Below, piece by piece: positions 49,478-58,204 of a stretch of 64,000 nucleotides of DNA. The first letter of the stretch is position 1. Every line of letters begins with the position of its first letter. Source of the stretch: Mycobacterium sp. 852002-51961_SCH5331710 (GTDB lineage Bacteria; Actinomycetota; Actinomycetes; Mycobacteriales; Mycobacteriaceae). The position numbers and the translations under genes were made by a program. The notes below the pieces were generated by a model that saw only the letters and a list, made by a program, of their open reading frames with translations, made no database searches and was not told the origin of the DNA. Where the stretch lies: NCBI RefSeq assembly GCF_001665535.1, contig NZ_LZSQ01000124.1:1-64000 (forward strand). Direction: 5' to 3'.

Positions 49478-50407
49478 ATGCCTGAGGTGGAGTTGCATCA
49501 CGACGGGCACCCGGCGTTTCGGCGCCAGGTTCGTTTCGATTGGTCGAATCTGCCGGTGCACTGGGTGCCGGGCGACCCGTTTGCCACACACATGATCAAC
49601 GTCCTGCACCTCCTGCTGCCCGAGGGGGAGCGCCACTTCATCAAAGCCGTTCTCGAGGCGTCATCACTCGTCGACGACCCGGAACTGGAGGCGGCCATCA
49701 AGCCGTTCATCCAGCAGGAATCCTGGCATGCATGGGCGCACCAGGTGGTCTTGGACCGGTTGGCCGAGCAGGGCATCGAAACCGACCAGTACACCAGACG
49801 CCTGGGCCGGACGCTGTCGGTGATGCTCGGGGATCCGCCGCGATTCTTTCCGCCGGCTTTGAAGCGATGGTGGTTGTATCGCCGCCTGGCCGACGTGGCC
49901 TCGCTCGAACATTTCACCGCCGTGCTGGGCCAGTGGATACTGCGGAACAAAGGTTTGGAGAACGCCGGGGCGGACCGCGAGATGCTCGATCTGTTGCGCT
50001 GGCACGGCGCCGAGGAGGTCGAGCACCGCTCACTGGTGTTCGACGTCTACCAGAACGTGTGCGGAAGCTATTGGATTCGGGCGTTTTCGATGCTGATGAC
50101 CGCGCCGCTGTTCGTCGGCTGGTGGATCGCGGGCGCACGCTATCTGATGTCCAATGATCGATCGATCGACATGAAGTGGCGCTGGCGAGATTGGCAGCGA
50201 GCTGCCCGCAAGGACCTGTTGCCCAGTCCGTGGAATTTCCTCGTGACCGTTCCGCTGCGGTATATGCGCCGCGGTCACCATCCCGGCGCCGAGGCGGACA
50301 CCCAGATGGCGCTCGACTACCTCGAGTACTCTCCCGCGGCCCGGGATGCCCGTCAGCGTGCCGAGGCACACCAACGGTCGGCCGCAGCACAGGCGGCCCA
50401 CAACTGA
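49478..50407 (+). CDS. Predicted metal-dependent hydrolase (COG3687)
   Basis: 309 aa. All-helical, diiron-like pattern with His/Glu ligands: FIQQESWHAWAHQ, LEHFTAVLGQWIL, WHGAEEVEHRSLVFDVY. A hydrophobic stretch lies in the second half (AFSMLMTAPLFVGWWIAGARYL). The family is annotated as metal-dependent hydrolase; the fold suggests a ferritin-like diiron oxygenase as an alternative. A ferredoxin and its reductase follow immediately, which fits an oxygenase that needs reducing power. Confidence 0.75.
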   Translation: MPEVELHHDGHPAFRRQVRFDWSNLPVHWVPGDPFATHMINVLHLLLPEGERHFIKAVLEASSLVDDPELEAAIKPFIQQESWHAWAHQVVLDRLAEQGIETDQYTRRLGRTLSVMLGDPPRFFPPALKRWWLYRRLADVASLEHFTAVLGQWILRNKGLENAGADREMLDLLRWHGAEEVEHRSLVFDVYQNVCGSYWIRAFSMLMTAPLFVGWWIAGARYLMSNDRSIDMKWRWRDWQRAARKDLLPSPWNFLVTVPLRYMRRGHHPGAEADTQMALDYLEYSPAARDARQRAEAHQRSAAAQAAHN

Positions 50408-50445
50408 TTGCGGTTCGACAAAGGGACTCGGCAAGAGGAGCGGAT

Positions 50446-50634
50446 ATGAAAGTTCTGGTGGACCTCGACACCTGCGACGGCAACGGTGTGTGCATGAGCA
50501 TCTGCCGAGAGGTTTTCGACGTACGGGAAGACGGTCTTCACGTCCTGCAGGAGCAGCCCGGAGACGAGTTCCGCACGCAGTTGGTGGGCGCCGAAGTGTC
50601 ATGCCCAACCGGGGCGATCACGGTCGAGGACTGA
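50446..50634 (+). CDS. Small [3Fe-4S]/[4Fe-4S] ferredoxin
   Basis: 62 aa; ATG 50446 preceded by AAGAGGAGCGGAT. Cys pattern CDGNGVCMSIC near residues 11-21 and SCPTGAI near 52: the second ligand position of a normal 4Fe cluster is Gly/Asn, as in the 3Fe ferredoxins that serve mycobacterial P450s and oxygenases. It lies 3 bp before its probable reductase. Confidence 0.85.
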   Translation: MKVLVDLDTCDGNGVCMSICREVFDVREDGLHVLQEQPGDEFRTQLVGAEVSCPTGAITVED

Positions 50635-50637
50635 CCC

Positions 50638-51855
50638 GTGTCGTCGGCGCAGCAGCTGAGAAGGGTGATCGTCGTCGGTGCCGGGGTGGCGGGCGCCATG
50701 GCGGTGCAGACGTTGCGGGCCGAGGGATACGACGGCGAGCTGACGCTGGTCGGCGCCGAACGGTATGGCCCCTATCACCGCCCGGCACTATCAAAGAAGC
50801 TGCTGACGGGCGAGATCTACCGAGCCGGCATCGACATGGCGCCTCAGGACGCTTTCGCTGCGCGAGTGCTGCGAGGCGCGAGCGTGGTGGGCGTCGACAT
50901 GTCGTCGCGCACGGTCGGGGTGCGTGACGGCGATCGCGATCACCGCCTCGAGTTCGATGGTCTCGTGATCGCCAGCGGAGCCGTGGCGCGGCACTGGCCC
51001 GGGGGTCCGGTGCCACCCGGCGTCGTGCCGCTCCGCTCGGTCGACGACTGCCTGGCAATTCGCTCCAAACTGGGCAAGCGCACTCGCGTCGTGGTGATCG
51101 GAGGTGGATTCATCGGCACCGAAGTTGCCGCCAGTCTGCGGTCGATGGGAATCGAGGTGACCCTGCTCTCGAGGGCCGGCGCGCTGCTACAGGCGGCCCT
51201 CGGTGAGGAGATGGGAAGCTTCTGGACCGATCTGCACCGTCGGCACGGTGTTGATGTGCGGGTGGGTGTCGAAGTCGAAGGATTCGTCGGCGATGGTCAC
51301 GTGAAGGCGGTCCGGCTGAGCGGGGGCGCAAAGGTGAAGGCCGATCTGGTTCTCATCGGGCTCGGAGTCGATCCGGTGACCGACTGGCTGCAGGGCTCCG
51401 GGATAAAGGTGGACAACGGCGTGGTGTGCGACGCCACCGGAGCGGCGGAAGGTACGACGGGTGTTGTGGCCGCCGGTGATGTCGCGCGCTGGTGGCATCC
51501 GCTCTACGGCGAACATCTGCGGATCGAGCACTGGGATCACGCCTCCCGTCAGGGCGTCACGGCGGCGCGAAATTTATTGGCCGGTCCCGATGGTGCGGAG
51601 GAGTATGACGCGGTGCCGTACTTTTGGTCCGACCAATACGATGTCAAGCTCCAAATGGTCGGCTTACCAACCGGATACGACACCGTGGACGTCATTGAGA
51701 GAGATCTGCGCGAGGGTGCTTTCGTTGCTGCATACGGGAGGAGCGGACGGACCATCGCAGTGCTCAGCACCATCCCGGGCCGCGTGGACGACTACCGCGG
51801 CGCCATCGCCGCGGGCGCTGCGTTTCCGCCCCGCCTTCAGGAGCAGTTCGCCTAG
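50638..51855 (+). CDS. Ferredoxin reductase (FAD/NAD(P)H, rhodocoxin-reductase type)
   Basis: 405 aa, GTG 50638. FAD motif VIVVGAGVAGAMA, NAD(P) motif VVIGGGFIGTEVAA, and the third conserved segment GVVAAGDVARWWHP, with the C-terminal reductase domain (IEHWDHASRQG). It moves electrons from NAD(P)H to the adjacent ferredoxin. With the hydrolase/oxygenase-like protein upstream it forms a self-contained redox chain. Confidence 0.88.
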   Translation: MSSAQQLRRVIVVGAGVAGAMAVQTLRAEGYDGELTLVGAERYGPYHRPALSKKLLTGEIYRAGIDMAPQDAFAARVLRGASVVGVDMSSRTVGVRDGDRDHRLEFDGLVIASGAVARHWPGGPVPPGVVPLRSVDDCLAIRSKLGKRTRVVVIGGGFIGTEVAASLRSMGIEVTLLSRAGALLQAALGEEMGSFWTDLHRRHGVDVRVGVEVEGFVGDGHVKAVRLSGGAKVKADLVLIGLGVDPVTDWLQGSGIKVDNGVVCDATGAAEGTTGVVAAGDVARWWHPLYGEHLRIEHWDHASRQGVTAARNLLAGPDGAEEYDAVPYFWSDQYDVKLQMVGLPTGYDTVDVIERDLREGAFVAAYGRSGRTIAVLSTIPGRVDDYRGAIAAGAAFPPRLQEQFA

Positions 51856-51991
51856 CAGGTCCTTCGCAAGCCACGACGAGCGCCTGGACTGCGAGACCGG
51901 CCGACTTTGCGGGAAAGCGGCCTGGCATCATCGGCGCCGTGAGACCATTCCCGGTCGAAGGCGATGGCGTAACGCGACGTTGGAGACGGTC

Positions 51992-52435
51992 ATGATTCGG
52001 CAGGCAGTGATGGCGTTGGGTGCCTCCATTCTCGGCGCGGTGGTCCTGGCCCCGCCGGCGGCGGCCGGCACGGGGGAGCAGGTGCTCCTGCAGTCCGGCA
52101 CGGTGAGGTGCCTGCTCAGCGCGGATGAGACGACGTTCGGCGGCGGACCGATGGCGATATGCGCGTTGACGAACGGCCAGCCCTGGGGCGCAGCGCCGTT
52201 CGAGAGCTCCAAGTGGAATCAGCGGCCGAACCTCGCCGTCGTGCGTGGCACCGGTGAGTTCTACTGGGACCGCGGCCTGATCGCCGAACCGGCCACCGCA
52301 CCCGTGGCGGTCGACAGCGGCAGTTTCCGGTCCAACGGGTGGACCGTTGAGGCGGAAGGGCTTCGCACGCGCATCACCAACGACGCCAGCCGCCACGGCT
52401 TCTTCGTCAACGACGCCACTGTGCGCGGATTCTGA
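51992..52435 (+). CDS. Secreted protein of unknown function
   Basis: 147 aa, ATG 51992. Signal peptide MIRQAVMALGASILGAVVLAPPAAAG with AAA-G cleavage near residue 25. The mature part has one disulphide candidate pair (VRCLLS; AICALTN) and is rich in Gly, Ser and Trp. Similar small secreted proteins are common in mycobacteria, but I know no function. It is convergent with adhC, 54 bp apart. Confidence 0.7.
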   Translation: MIRQAVMALGASILGAVVLAPPAAAGTGEQVLLQSGTVRCLLSADETTFGGGPMAICALTNGQPWGAAPFESSKWNQRPNLAVVRGTGEFYWDRGLIAEPATAPVAVDSGSFRSNGWTVEAEGLRTRITNDASRHGFFVNDATVRGF

Positions 52436-52489
52436 AAGCGCGCAACTGGACTGTCATACCGAGCTGCGCGGCCTTCGCGAAATCGATGA

Positions 52490-53536
52490 CTACGAGCGCA
52501 GCGACTCGGTGTCGATCACGAAGCGGTAGCGCACATCGCTGGCGAGCACCCGCTCATAGGCCTCGTTGATGTAATCGGGTGCAATGACCTCGATTTCGGG
52601 CCGTACGCCGTGCTCGGCGCAGAAGTCGAGCATCTCCTGGGTCTCGGCGATACCGCCGATCAGCGAGCCCGCGATACGGCGCCGCCCGGCGATGAGCGCG
52701 CCGGCGGGCACCGCCATGGGATGCTCCGGCATACCCAGTTCGACCAATGTTCCGTCGAGTGCGAGCAATCCGAGATAGCTGCCCAGATCGAGGTTGGCCG
52801 AGACGGTGTTGAGGATCAGGTCGAAGGAGCCCCTCAGTTTCGCGAACGTCTCCGGGTCGGAAGTCGCGTAGTACTCGTCGGCGCCCAGTCGCAGGCCGTC
52901 CTCCATCTTCTTCAGCGACTGGCTCAGCACGGTGACGTGCGCGCCCATCGCGTGGGCGAGCTTGACGCCCATGTGGCCCAGGCCGCCAAGGCCGACGACC
53001 GCGACACGGGTTCCGGGACCCGCATTCCAGTGGCGCAGAGGCGAATACAGCGTGATCCCGGCACAGAGCAACGGCGCCGCGGCGTCCAGCGGAAGGCTGT
53101 CAGGGATGTGAAGCGCATAGTTCTCATCCACGACGATCGCGCCGCTGTAGCCGCCCTGCGTCGGCTCGCCGTCACGGCCCACGGCGTTGTAGGTGCCGAC
53201 CATGCCCTTGGCGCAGTACTGTTCCTCGCCCGCGCGGCACTGTGCGCATTCGCGGCAGGAATCGACGAAACAGCCGACGCCGACGCGATCGCCGACCTTG
53301 AACCCGGTGACCTCCGAACCGACCTCGGTGACGATGCCCGCGATCTCGTGGCCGGGCACGATCGGATACTTCGCGCGGCCCCATTCGTCGCGGACGGTGT
53401 GGATGTCGGAGTGACAAATGCCCGCGAAGTGGATGTCGAACGCCACGTCGTGCGGCCCGACGTCGCGGCGGGTGATGGTGGTTCTGGTCAATGGTTCGGA
53501 CGCCGACGGCGCGGCATATGCGGCAACAGTGCTCAT
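52490..53536 (-). CDS. adhC: Zinc-dependent NAD(P) alcohol dehydrogenase (AdhC-like)
   Basis: 348 aa, MDR family. Catalytic zinc ligands in GICHSDIHTVRDEWG and PGHEIAGIV; structural zinc in CRECAQCRAGEEQYC; cofactor loop VAVVGLGGLGHMGVKLA. This is the cinnamyl/YahK-type NADPH aldehyde reductase group, like Rv3045 of M. tuberculosis. It marks the return to the order shared with M. tuberculosis. Confidence 0.9.
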   Translation of the reverse strand: MSTVAAYAAPSASEPLTRTTITRRDVGPHDVAFDIHFAGICHSDIHTVRDEWGRAKYPIVPGHEIAGIVTEVGSEVTGFKVGDRVGVGCFVDSCRECAQCRAGEEQYCAKGMVGTYNAVGRDGEPTQGGYSGAIVVDENYALHIPDSLPLDAAAPLLCAGITLYSPLRHWNAGPGTRVAVVGLGGLGHMGVKLAHAMGAHVTVLSQSLKKMEDGLRLGADEYYATSDPETFAKLRGSFDLILNTVSANLDLGSYLGLLALDGTLVELGMPEHPMAVPAGALIAGRRRIAGSLIGGIAETQEMLDFCAEHGVRPEIEVIAPDYINEAYERVLASDVRYRFVIDTESLRS

Positions 53537-53657
53537 TACGACCTTTTTCTGTTCAAGCGGCTATCGAGTAGAAGCCATCGCTGACGGTGCGACTGGCCCC
53601 ACAAACTCAACGAGGCGGTCGGCTCCCATGATTCCGCGGCGAGCTGTGAGCTTGCTC

Positions 53658-53933
53658 CTAGAGACCTGCGGCCCGGAATGCGCCGTTGAACGACGTTCGT
53701 TCGTAGCGGGCGACACCGGCCGAGGTGTACGGGTCGCGGTCGACGATGTCCTGCGCCTGCTCGGCGTCCATGTCGCCGGTGATCAGGATGGCGCCGGACT
53801 CGTCCTCCAGTCGGCCCGCCAGCACGATCCGGCCCTCGCTGACCTCGTCCTTGAGCCATTCGAGGTGGGCGGGTCGGGTCTCGTTGACGACCTCGGGCGG
53901 TTGCAGGTAGGTCGATTTCAAGACGTGGAACAC
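53658..53933 (-). CDS. YCII-domain protein
   Basis: 91 aa, ATG 53933. Ferredoxin-like YCII fold: residues THLEWLKDEVSEGRIVLAGRL-like (here RPAHLEWLKDEV and GRIVLAGRLED) with the conserved His and SGAILITGDMDAEQAQDIVDRDPY. Role unknown; related to muconolactone-isomerase-like proteins. Located 10 bp downstream of fecB's stop boundary, on the same strand as fecB and adhC. Confidence 0.85.
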   Translation of the reverse strand: MFHVLKSTYLQPPEVVNETRPAHLEWLKDEVSEGRIVLAGRLEDESGAILITGDMDAEQAQDIVDRDPYTSAGVARYERTSFNGAFRAAGL

Positions 53934-53943
53934 GGCGTCAACG

Positions 53944-55029
53944 CTAATTGATCGGGGCGTTGAGCCATCGCAGGTCGTCGAGTATGCCGCGCGCGGCGAC
54001 GATGCCCTCCCCGGTCTGCCACACCTCGTTGTTGACCGCGAACACCCGATCGTCGCGCGTGGCGCCCAGCTTCTTCCACGCGTCGCTCTCGAGCACCTCG
54101 GGTGCGCGGTCGCGTGCGGCGGGCGAATCGAAGGACAGGTAGACGATGTCGCCGTCGGCGATGGACAGGTCGGGATTGTCGGCGAGGTCGGTGTCGCTGA
54201 TCCCCACCTCGACGTAGGGCTTGTCGGTAAAGCGTTGTGTCACAGGGCGATCGACACCGACATCGGAGAGCACGCTGCCGGGGAAGGTGTCGGCGCCGTA
54301 GACGCGCATCGTGGTGTCGGTGAACTGCACGACCGACGCCTGAAAATGTGCGGCGTCGTTGTCGGCCCCGGTCTTGTCGGCCGCTCGGTGGAACCCGTCG
54401 ACCAGACCGTTCGCGGCGTCTTGGCGTCCGGTCGCGGCGCCCACCGTGCGCAGGTTGTCCTGCCACGCCGCACCCGGCGCCCCGGTGAACACCGTCGGCG
54501 CGATATCGGAGAGCGCGCCGAACGCTTCGGGCGTCAGCGCCTCTGAACCGAGGATCACGTCGGGGTTGGCGGCGCGGATGGCGTCGAGGTCAGGTTCGCT
54601 GCGGGTGCCGACGCCCGGTACGTCGTGGATGACCCGCCCCAGGTACGACGGCTGGCTGTCCGAGCCGTCGGGCAACGCGGCCCCCACCACCCGCGACTGC
54701 AGGCCCAGCGCGCACAGTGCGTCGAGCTGGTCGCCGGAGAGCACCACGATGCGCTGCGGGTCCGCGGGGACCTGCGTTTCGCCGGCGGCGTGACGCACCA
54801 TGCGCTCGGGTGGGCCCGGGTCCACCGGCGTCGGTTCGGCCGCGCACGATTCGTCGGGCCGACGCTGATTGCCCAGCACACCTGCGTTCGCGATTCTCGT
54901 CGTGCTGGTGACGATCGTCTCGGCGGGCGCGGTGTCGGACGCCTCGTCGCCGGGGGATCCGCACCCGCTGACCAGGGTCAGGCCGACGGCGGTCGCCAGC
55001 GCGGCCAGGCCCATCGTCCTGGTGGCCAC
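53944..55029 (-). CDS. fecB: Periplasmic iron-siderophore/haem-type binding lipoprotein FecB
   Basis: 361 aa. GTG 55029 (GGAGG six bases upstream) gives a lipoprotein signal ending LTLVSGC, and a length close to M. tuberculosis FecB (Rv3044). The class III binding-protein fold follows: QRIVVLSGDQLDALCALGLQSRVVG, GVGTRSEPDLDAIRAANPDVILG, and the C-terminal VNNEVWQTGEGIVAARGILDDLRW. The frame continues open to 55143. No partner permease is adjacent, as in M. tuberculosis. Divergent from ctaD. Confidence 0.88.
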   Translation of the reverse strand: MATRTMGLAALATAVGLTLVSGCGSPGDEASDTAPAETIVTSTTRIANAGVLGNQRRPDESCAAEPTPVDPGPPERMVRHAAGETQVPADPQRIVVLSGDQLDALCALGLQSRVVGAALPDGSDSQPSYLGRVIHDVPGVGTRSEPDLDAIRAANPDVILGSEALTPEAFGALSDIAPTVFTGAPGAAWQDNLRTVGAATGRQDAANGLVDGFHRAADKTGADNDAAHFQASVVQFTDTTMRVYGADTFPGSVLSDVGVDRPVTQRFTDKPYVEVGISDTDLADNPDLSIADGDIVYLSFDSPAARDRAPEVLESDAWKKLGATRDDRVFAVNNEVWQTGEGIVAARGILDDLRWLNAPIN

Positions 55030-55202
55030 GAGCGCCCTCCGCGAACCGCCGCTCAACACGTCGCCGACGGTAACATCCGGCCAGCTCCGGGGCGGAAAGC
55101 CGCGTGGCGGGCGATTACGACACTTTGTAGGACCGGCGAGCATCGCCGATGGAGCGGCAGTTAGGATTCATCGAGACAACCGCTGGATGTATGGAGGACC
55201 TG

Positions 55203-56948
55203 TTGGTAGCCGAAGCGCCCCCTATAGGAGAACTCGAGGCACGGCGTCCGTTCCCGGAGCGACTCGGCCCCAAGGGCAACCTCATCTACAAGCTCATCAC
55301 CACGACCGATCACAAGATGATCGGCATCATGTACTGCGTCGCCTGCTTCATCTTCTTCTTCATCGGTGGGCTGATGGCGCTGTTCATGCGCACCGAGCTG
55401 GCGATGCCGGGCCTGCAGTTCCTGTCCAACGAGCAGTTCAACCAGCTGTTCACCATGCACGGCACGGTGATGCTGCTGTTCTATGCGACGCCGATCGTGT
55501 TCGGGTTCGCCAACCTCGTGCTGCCGCTGCAGATCGGCGCGCCGGACGTGGCCTTCCCGCGCCTGAACGCCCTGTCGTTCTGGCTGTTCCTGTTCGGCGC
55601 CCTGATCGCCATGGGTGGCTTCATCACCCCGGGCGGGGCCGCCGACTTCGGCTGGACCGCGTATGCGCCGCTGAGCAACGCCATTCACTCGCCGGGCGCC
55701 GGCGGTGACCTGTGGATTCTGGGCCTGGCCGTCGGTGGTCTGGGCACGATCCTCGGTGGCGTCAACATGATCACCACCGTGGTCTGCATGCGCGCCCCCG
55801 GTATGACGATGTTCCGGATGCCGATCTTCACCTGGAACATCCTGGTGACGTCGATCCTGGTGCTGCTGGCGTTCCCGATCCTGACCGCCGCGCTGTTCGG
55901 TCTGGCGGCCGACCGCCATCTCGGCGCGCACATCTACGACCCGGCCAACGGCGGCGTGTTGTTGTATCAGCACCTGTTCTGGTACTTCGGCCACCCCGAG
56001 GTGTACATCATCGCGCTGCCCTTCTTCGGCATCGTGTCGGAGATCTTCCCGGTCTTCGCGCGCAAGCCGATCTTCGGCTACACCACGCTGATCTACGCCA
56101 CGCTGGCGATCGCGGCGCTCTCGGTCGCGGTGTGGGCGCACCACATGTACGCCACCGGCGCGGTCCTGCTGCCGTTCTTCTCCTTCATGACGTTCCTCAT
56201 CGCCGTGCCGACCGGCATCAAGTTCTTCAACTGGATCGGCACGATGTGGAAAGGCCAGTTGACGTTCGAAACACCGATGCTGTTCTCGGTGGGCTTCCTG
56301 CTGACATTCCTGCTCGGGCGGTTGACCGGTGTGCTGCTGGCCAGCCCGCCGCTGGACTTCCACGTGACGGACTCCTACTTCGTCATCGCGCACTTCCATT
56401 ACGTGCTGTTCGGCACGATCGTGTTCGCGACGTATGCCGGTATCTACTTCTGGTTCCCGAAGATGACGGGCCGACTGCTCGACGAGCGGCTGGGCAAGTT
56501 GCACTTCTGGCTGACGTTCATCGGGTTCCACACCACGTTCCTGGTGCAGCACTGGCTGGGTGACGAGGGTATGCCGCGCCGCTACGCGGACTACCTGCCG
56601 ACGGACGGGTTCACCACGCTGAACGTCGTCTCGACCATCGGCGCGTTCATCCTCGGACTCTCGACGCTGCCGTTCGTGTGGAATGTGTTCAAGAGCTGGC
56701 GCTACGGCGAGCCGGTCACGGTCGACGATCCGTGGGGCTACGGCAACTCGCTGGAGTGGGCGACGTCGTGCCCGCCGCCGCGGCACAACTTCACCGAGCT
56801 GCCCCGAATCCGTTCGGAGCGGCCCGCGTTCGAGCTGCACTACCCGCACATGGTGGAGCGGATGCGCGCCGAGGCGCACGTCGGCCGCAGCCACGGCCCC
56901 GAGGACGGCGACGTGACACGGTTGGACGACGCGAACGTCCGCACCTGA
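55203..56948 (+). CDS. ctaD: Housekeeping cytochrome c oxidase subunit I
   Basis: 581 aa. TTG 55203 follows GGAGGACC at 5-6 bases and gives (M)VAEAPPIGELEA, which lines up with M. tuberculosis CtaD (Rv3043c). Upstream in-frame ATGs would place the ribosome site inside the gene. Canonical A-type residues are all present: D115 (APDVAFPRLN), E266 (FGHPEVY), K340 (VPTGIKFF), H313-H314 and the HFHYVLFG haem/CuB region. Works with subunits II-IV encoded elsewhere. It is the reference against which the second CtaD at 32919 is odd. Confidence 0.95.
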   Translation: MVAEAPPIGELEARRPFPERLGPKGNLIYKLITTTDHKMIGIMYCVACFIFFFIGGLMALFMRTELAMPGLQFLSNEQFNQLFTMHGTVMLLFYATPIVFGFANLVLPLQIGAPDVAFPRLNALSFWLFLFGALIAMGGFITPGGAADFGWTAYAPLSNAIHSPGAGGDLWILGLAVGGLGTILGGVNMITTVVCMRAPGMTMFRMPIFTWNILVTSILVLLAFPILTAALFGLAADRHLGAHIYDPANGGVLLYQHLFWYFGHPEVYIIALPFFGIVSEIFPVFARKPIFGYTTLIYATLAIAALSVAVWAHHMYATGAVLLPFFSFMTFLIAVPTGIKFFNWIGTMWKGQLTFETPMLFSVGFLLTFLLGRLTGVLLASPPLDFHVTDSYFVIAHFHYVLFGTIVFATYAGIYFWFPKMTGRLLDERLGKLHFWLTFIGFHTTFLVQHWLGDEGMPRRYADYLPTDGFTTLNVVSTIGAFILGLSTLPFVWNVFKSWRYGEPVTVDDPWGYGNSLEWATSCPPPRHNFTELPRIRSERPAFELHYPHMVERMRAEAHVGRSHGPEDGDVTRLDDANVRT

Positions 56949-56958
56949 CGATCGCGGT

Positions 56959-58200
56959 ATGACCGGTCAATCACGCGAGTGCGCGTCGCTGCTGATCACG
57001 GTCACGGGCCGCGACCAACCCGGCGTCACCTCGGCGTTGTTCGAGGTGCTGTCGCGCCACCAGGTCGAACTGCTCAACGTCGAACAGGTCGTGATTCGCG
57101 GCCGCCTGACGCTCGGCGTGCTCGTGTCCTGCTCGACAGAGGTCGCCGGAAGCTCGGCGCTGCGCGACGCGGTGGCGGCTGCCATCCGCGACGTGGGCCT
57201 CGACGTCACCATCGAGCGCAGTGACGGCGAACCCGTCATGCGGGAACCGTCGACCCACAGCATCGTCGTGCTGGGCCGTCCGATCACCGCCGAGGAATTC
57301 GGCGTGGTGGCTCGCGAACTCGCGCGGCTCGAGGTGAACATCGACACGATCCGCGGTGTATCCGATTACCCGGTCACGGGTTTGGAACTACGGGTGTCGG
57401 TGCCGTCGCGCGCGGTCTTCGAAGAACTGCAGCAGGCGCTGGCGCGCGTCGCAGTGGCCGAGGAGATCGACGTCGCAATCGAGGACTACAGCCTGACGCG
57501 ACGGGCCAAGCGGCTCATCGTGTTCGACGTCGACTCGACCCTGATCCAGGGCGAGGTGATCGAGATGCTGGCGGCCAAGGTGGGAGCAGAAGCGGCGGTC
57601 GCCGAGGTCACCGAGGCGGCGATGCGCGGCGAACTGGACTTCGCCGAGTCGCTGCACCGTCGCGTGGCGACGCTCGCCGGCCTGCCCGCCTCGGTCCTCG
57701 ACGACGTCGCCGAGCAGATCGAGTTGACCCCCGGCGCGCGGACCACCCTGCGTACGCTGCGGCGGCTGGGATACCACTGCGGCATCGTGTCGGGCGGCTT
57801 CCGGCAGGTGATCGAACCGCTCGCGCACGAGTTGATGATGGACTTCGTCGCGGCGAACGAGCTCGAGATCGTCGACGGCAAGTTGACCGGCCGGGTGATC
57901 GGCCCGGTCATCGACCGGCCCGGAAAGGCCAAGGCGCTCCGGGATTTCGCGCAGCAGGCCGGTGTCCCGATGGAACAGACGGTGGCCGTCGGTGACGGTG
58001 CCAACGACATCGACATGCTGGCCGCCGCGGGCCTGGGGGTGGCGTTCAACGCCAAGCCCGCGCTGCGGGAGGTCGCCGACGCGTCGCTGAGCCAGCCGTA
58101 CCTGGACACCGTGCTTTTCATCCTGGGCATCACGCGCGGTGAGATCGAGGCCGCCGACGCCGTCGATGGCGTGGTCCGCCGGGTCGAGATCCCGGACTGA
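56959..58200 (+). CDS. serB2: Phosphoserine phosphatase SerB2
   Basis: 413 aa. Two ACT domains at about residues 10-165 (ITVTGRDQPGVTSALFEVL; IVVLGRPITAEEFGVVARELA) followed by a HAD phosphatase domain: motif I IVFDVDSTLIQGE, motif II GIVSGGFRQV, motif IV VGDGANDIDMLAAAG. Last step of serine synthesis. ATG 56959 is 10 bp after ctaD, as in the M. tuberculosis order (Rv3043c-Rv3042c). Confidence 0.95.
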   Translation: MTGQSRECASLLITVTGRDQPGVTSALFEVLSRHQVELLNVEQVVIRGRLTLGVLVSCSTEVAGSSALRDAVAAAIRDVGLDVTIERSDGEPVMREPSTHSIVVLGRPITAEEFGVVARELARLEVNIDTIRGVSDYPVTGLELRVSVPSRAVFEELQQALARVAVAEEIDVAIEDYSLTRRAKRLIVFDVDSTLIQGEVIEMLAAKVGAEAAVAEVTEAAMRGELDFAESLHRRVATLAGLPASVLDDVAEQIELTPGARTTLRTLRRLGYHCGIVSGGFRQVIEPLAHELMMDFVAANELEIVDGKLTGRVIGPVIDRPGKAKALRDFAQQAGVPMEQTVAVGDGANDIDMLAAAGLGVAFNAKPALREVADASLSQPYLDTVLFILGITRGEIEAADAVDGVVRRVEIPD

Positions 58201-58204
58201 TTCC

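Noticed and set aside
13528..52489. Prophage or integrative element
   Set aside because: No integrase, phage, conjugation, transposase or tRNA attachment signature was seen at or within the block.
55161..56894. 577-codon open frame antisense to ctaD
   Set aside because: Same mirror effect as above.
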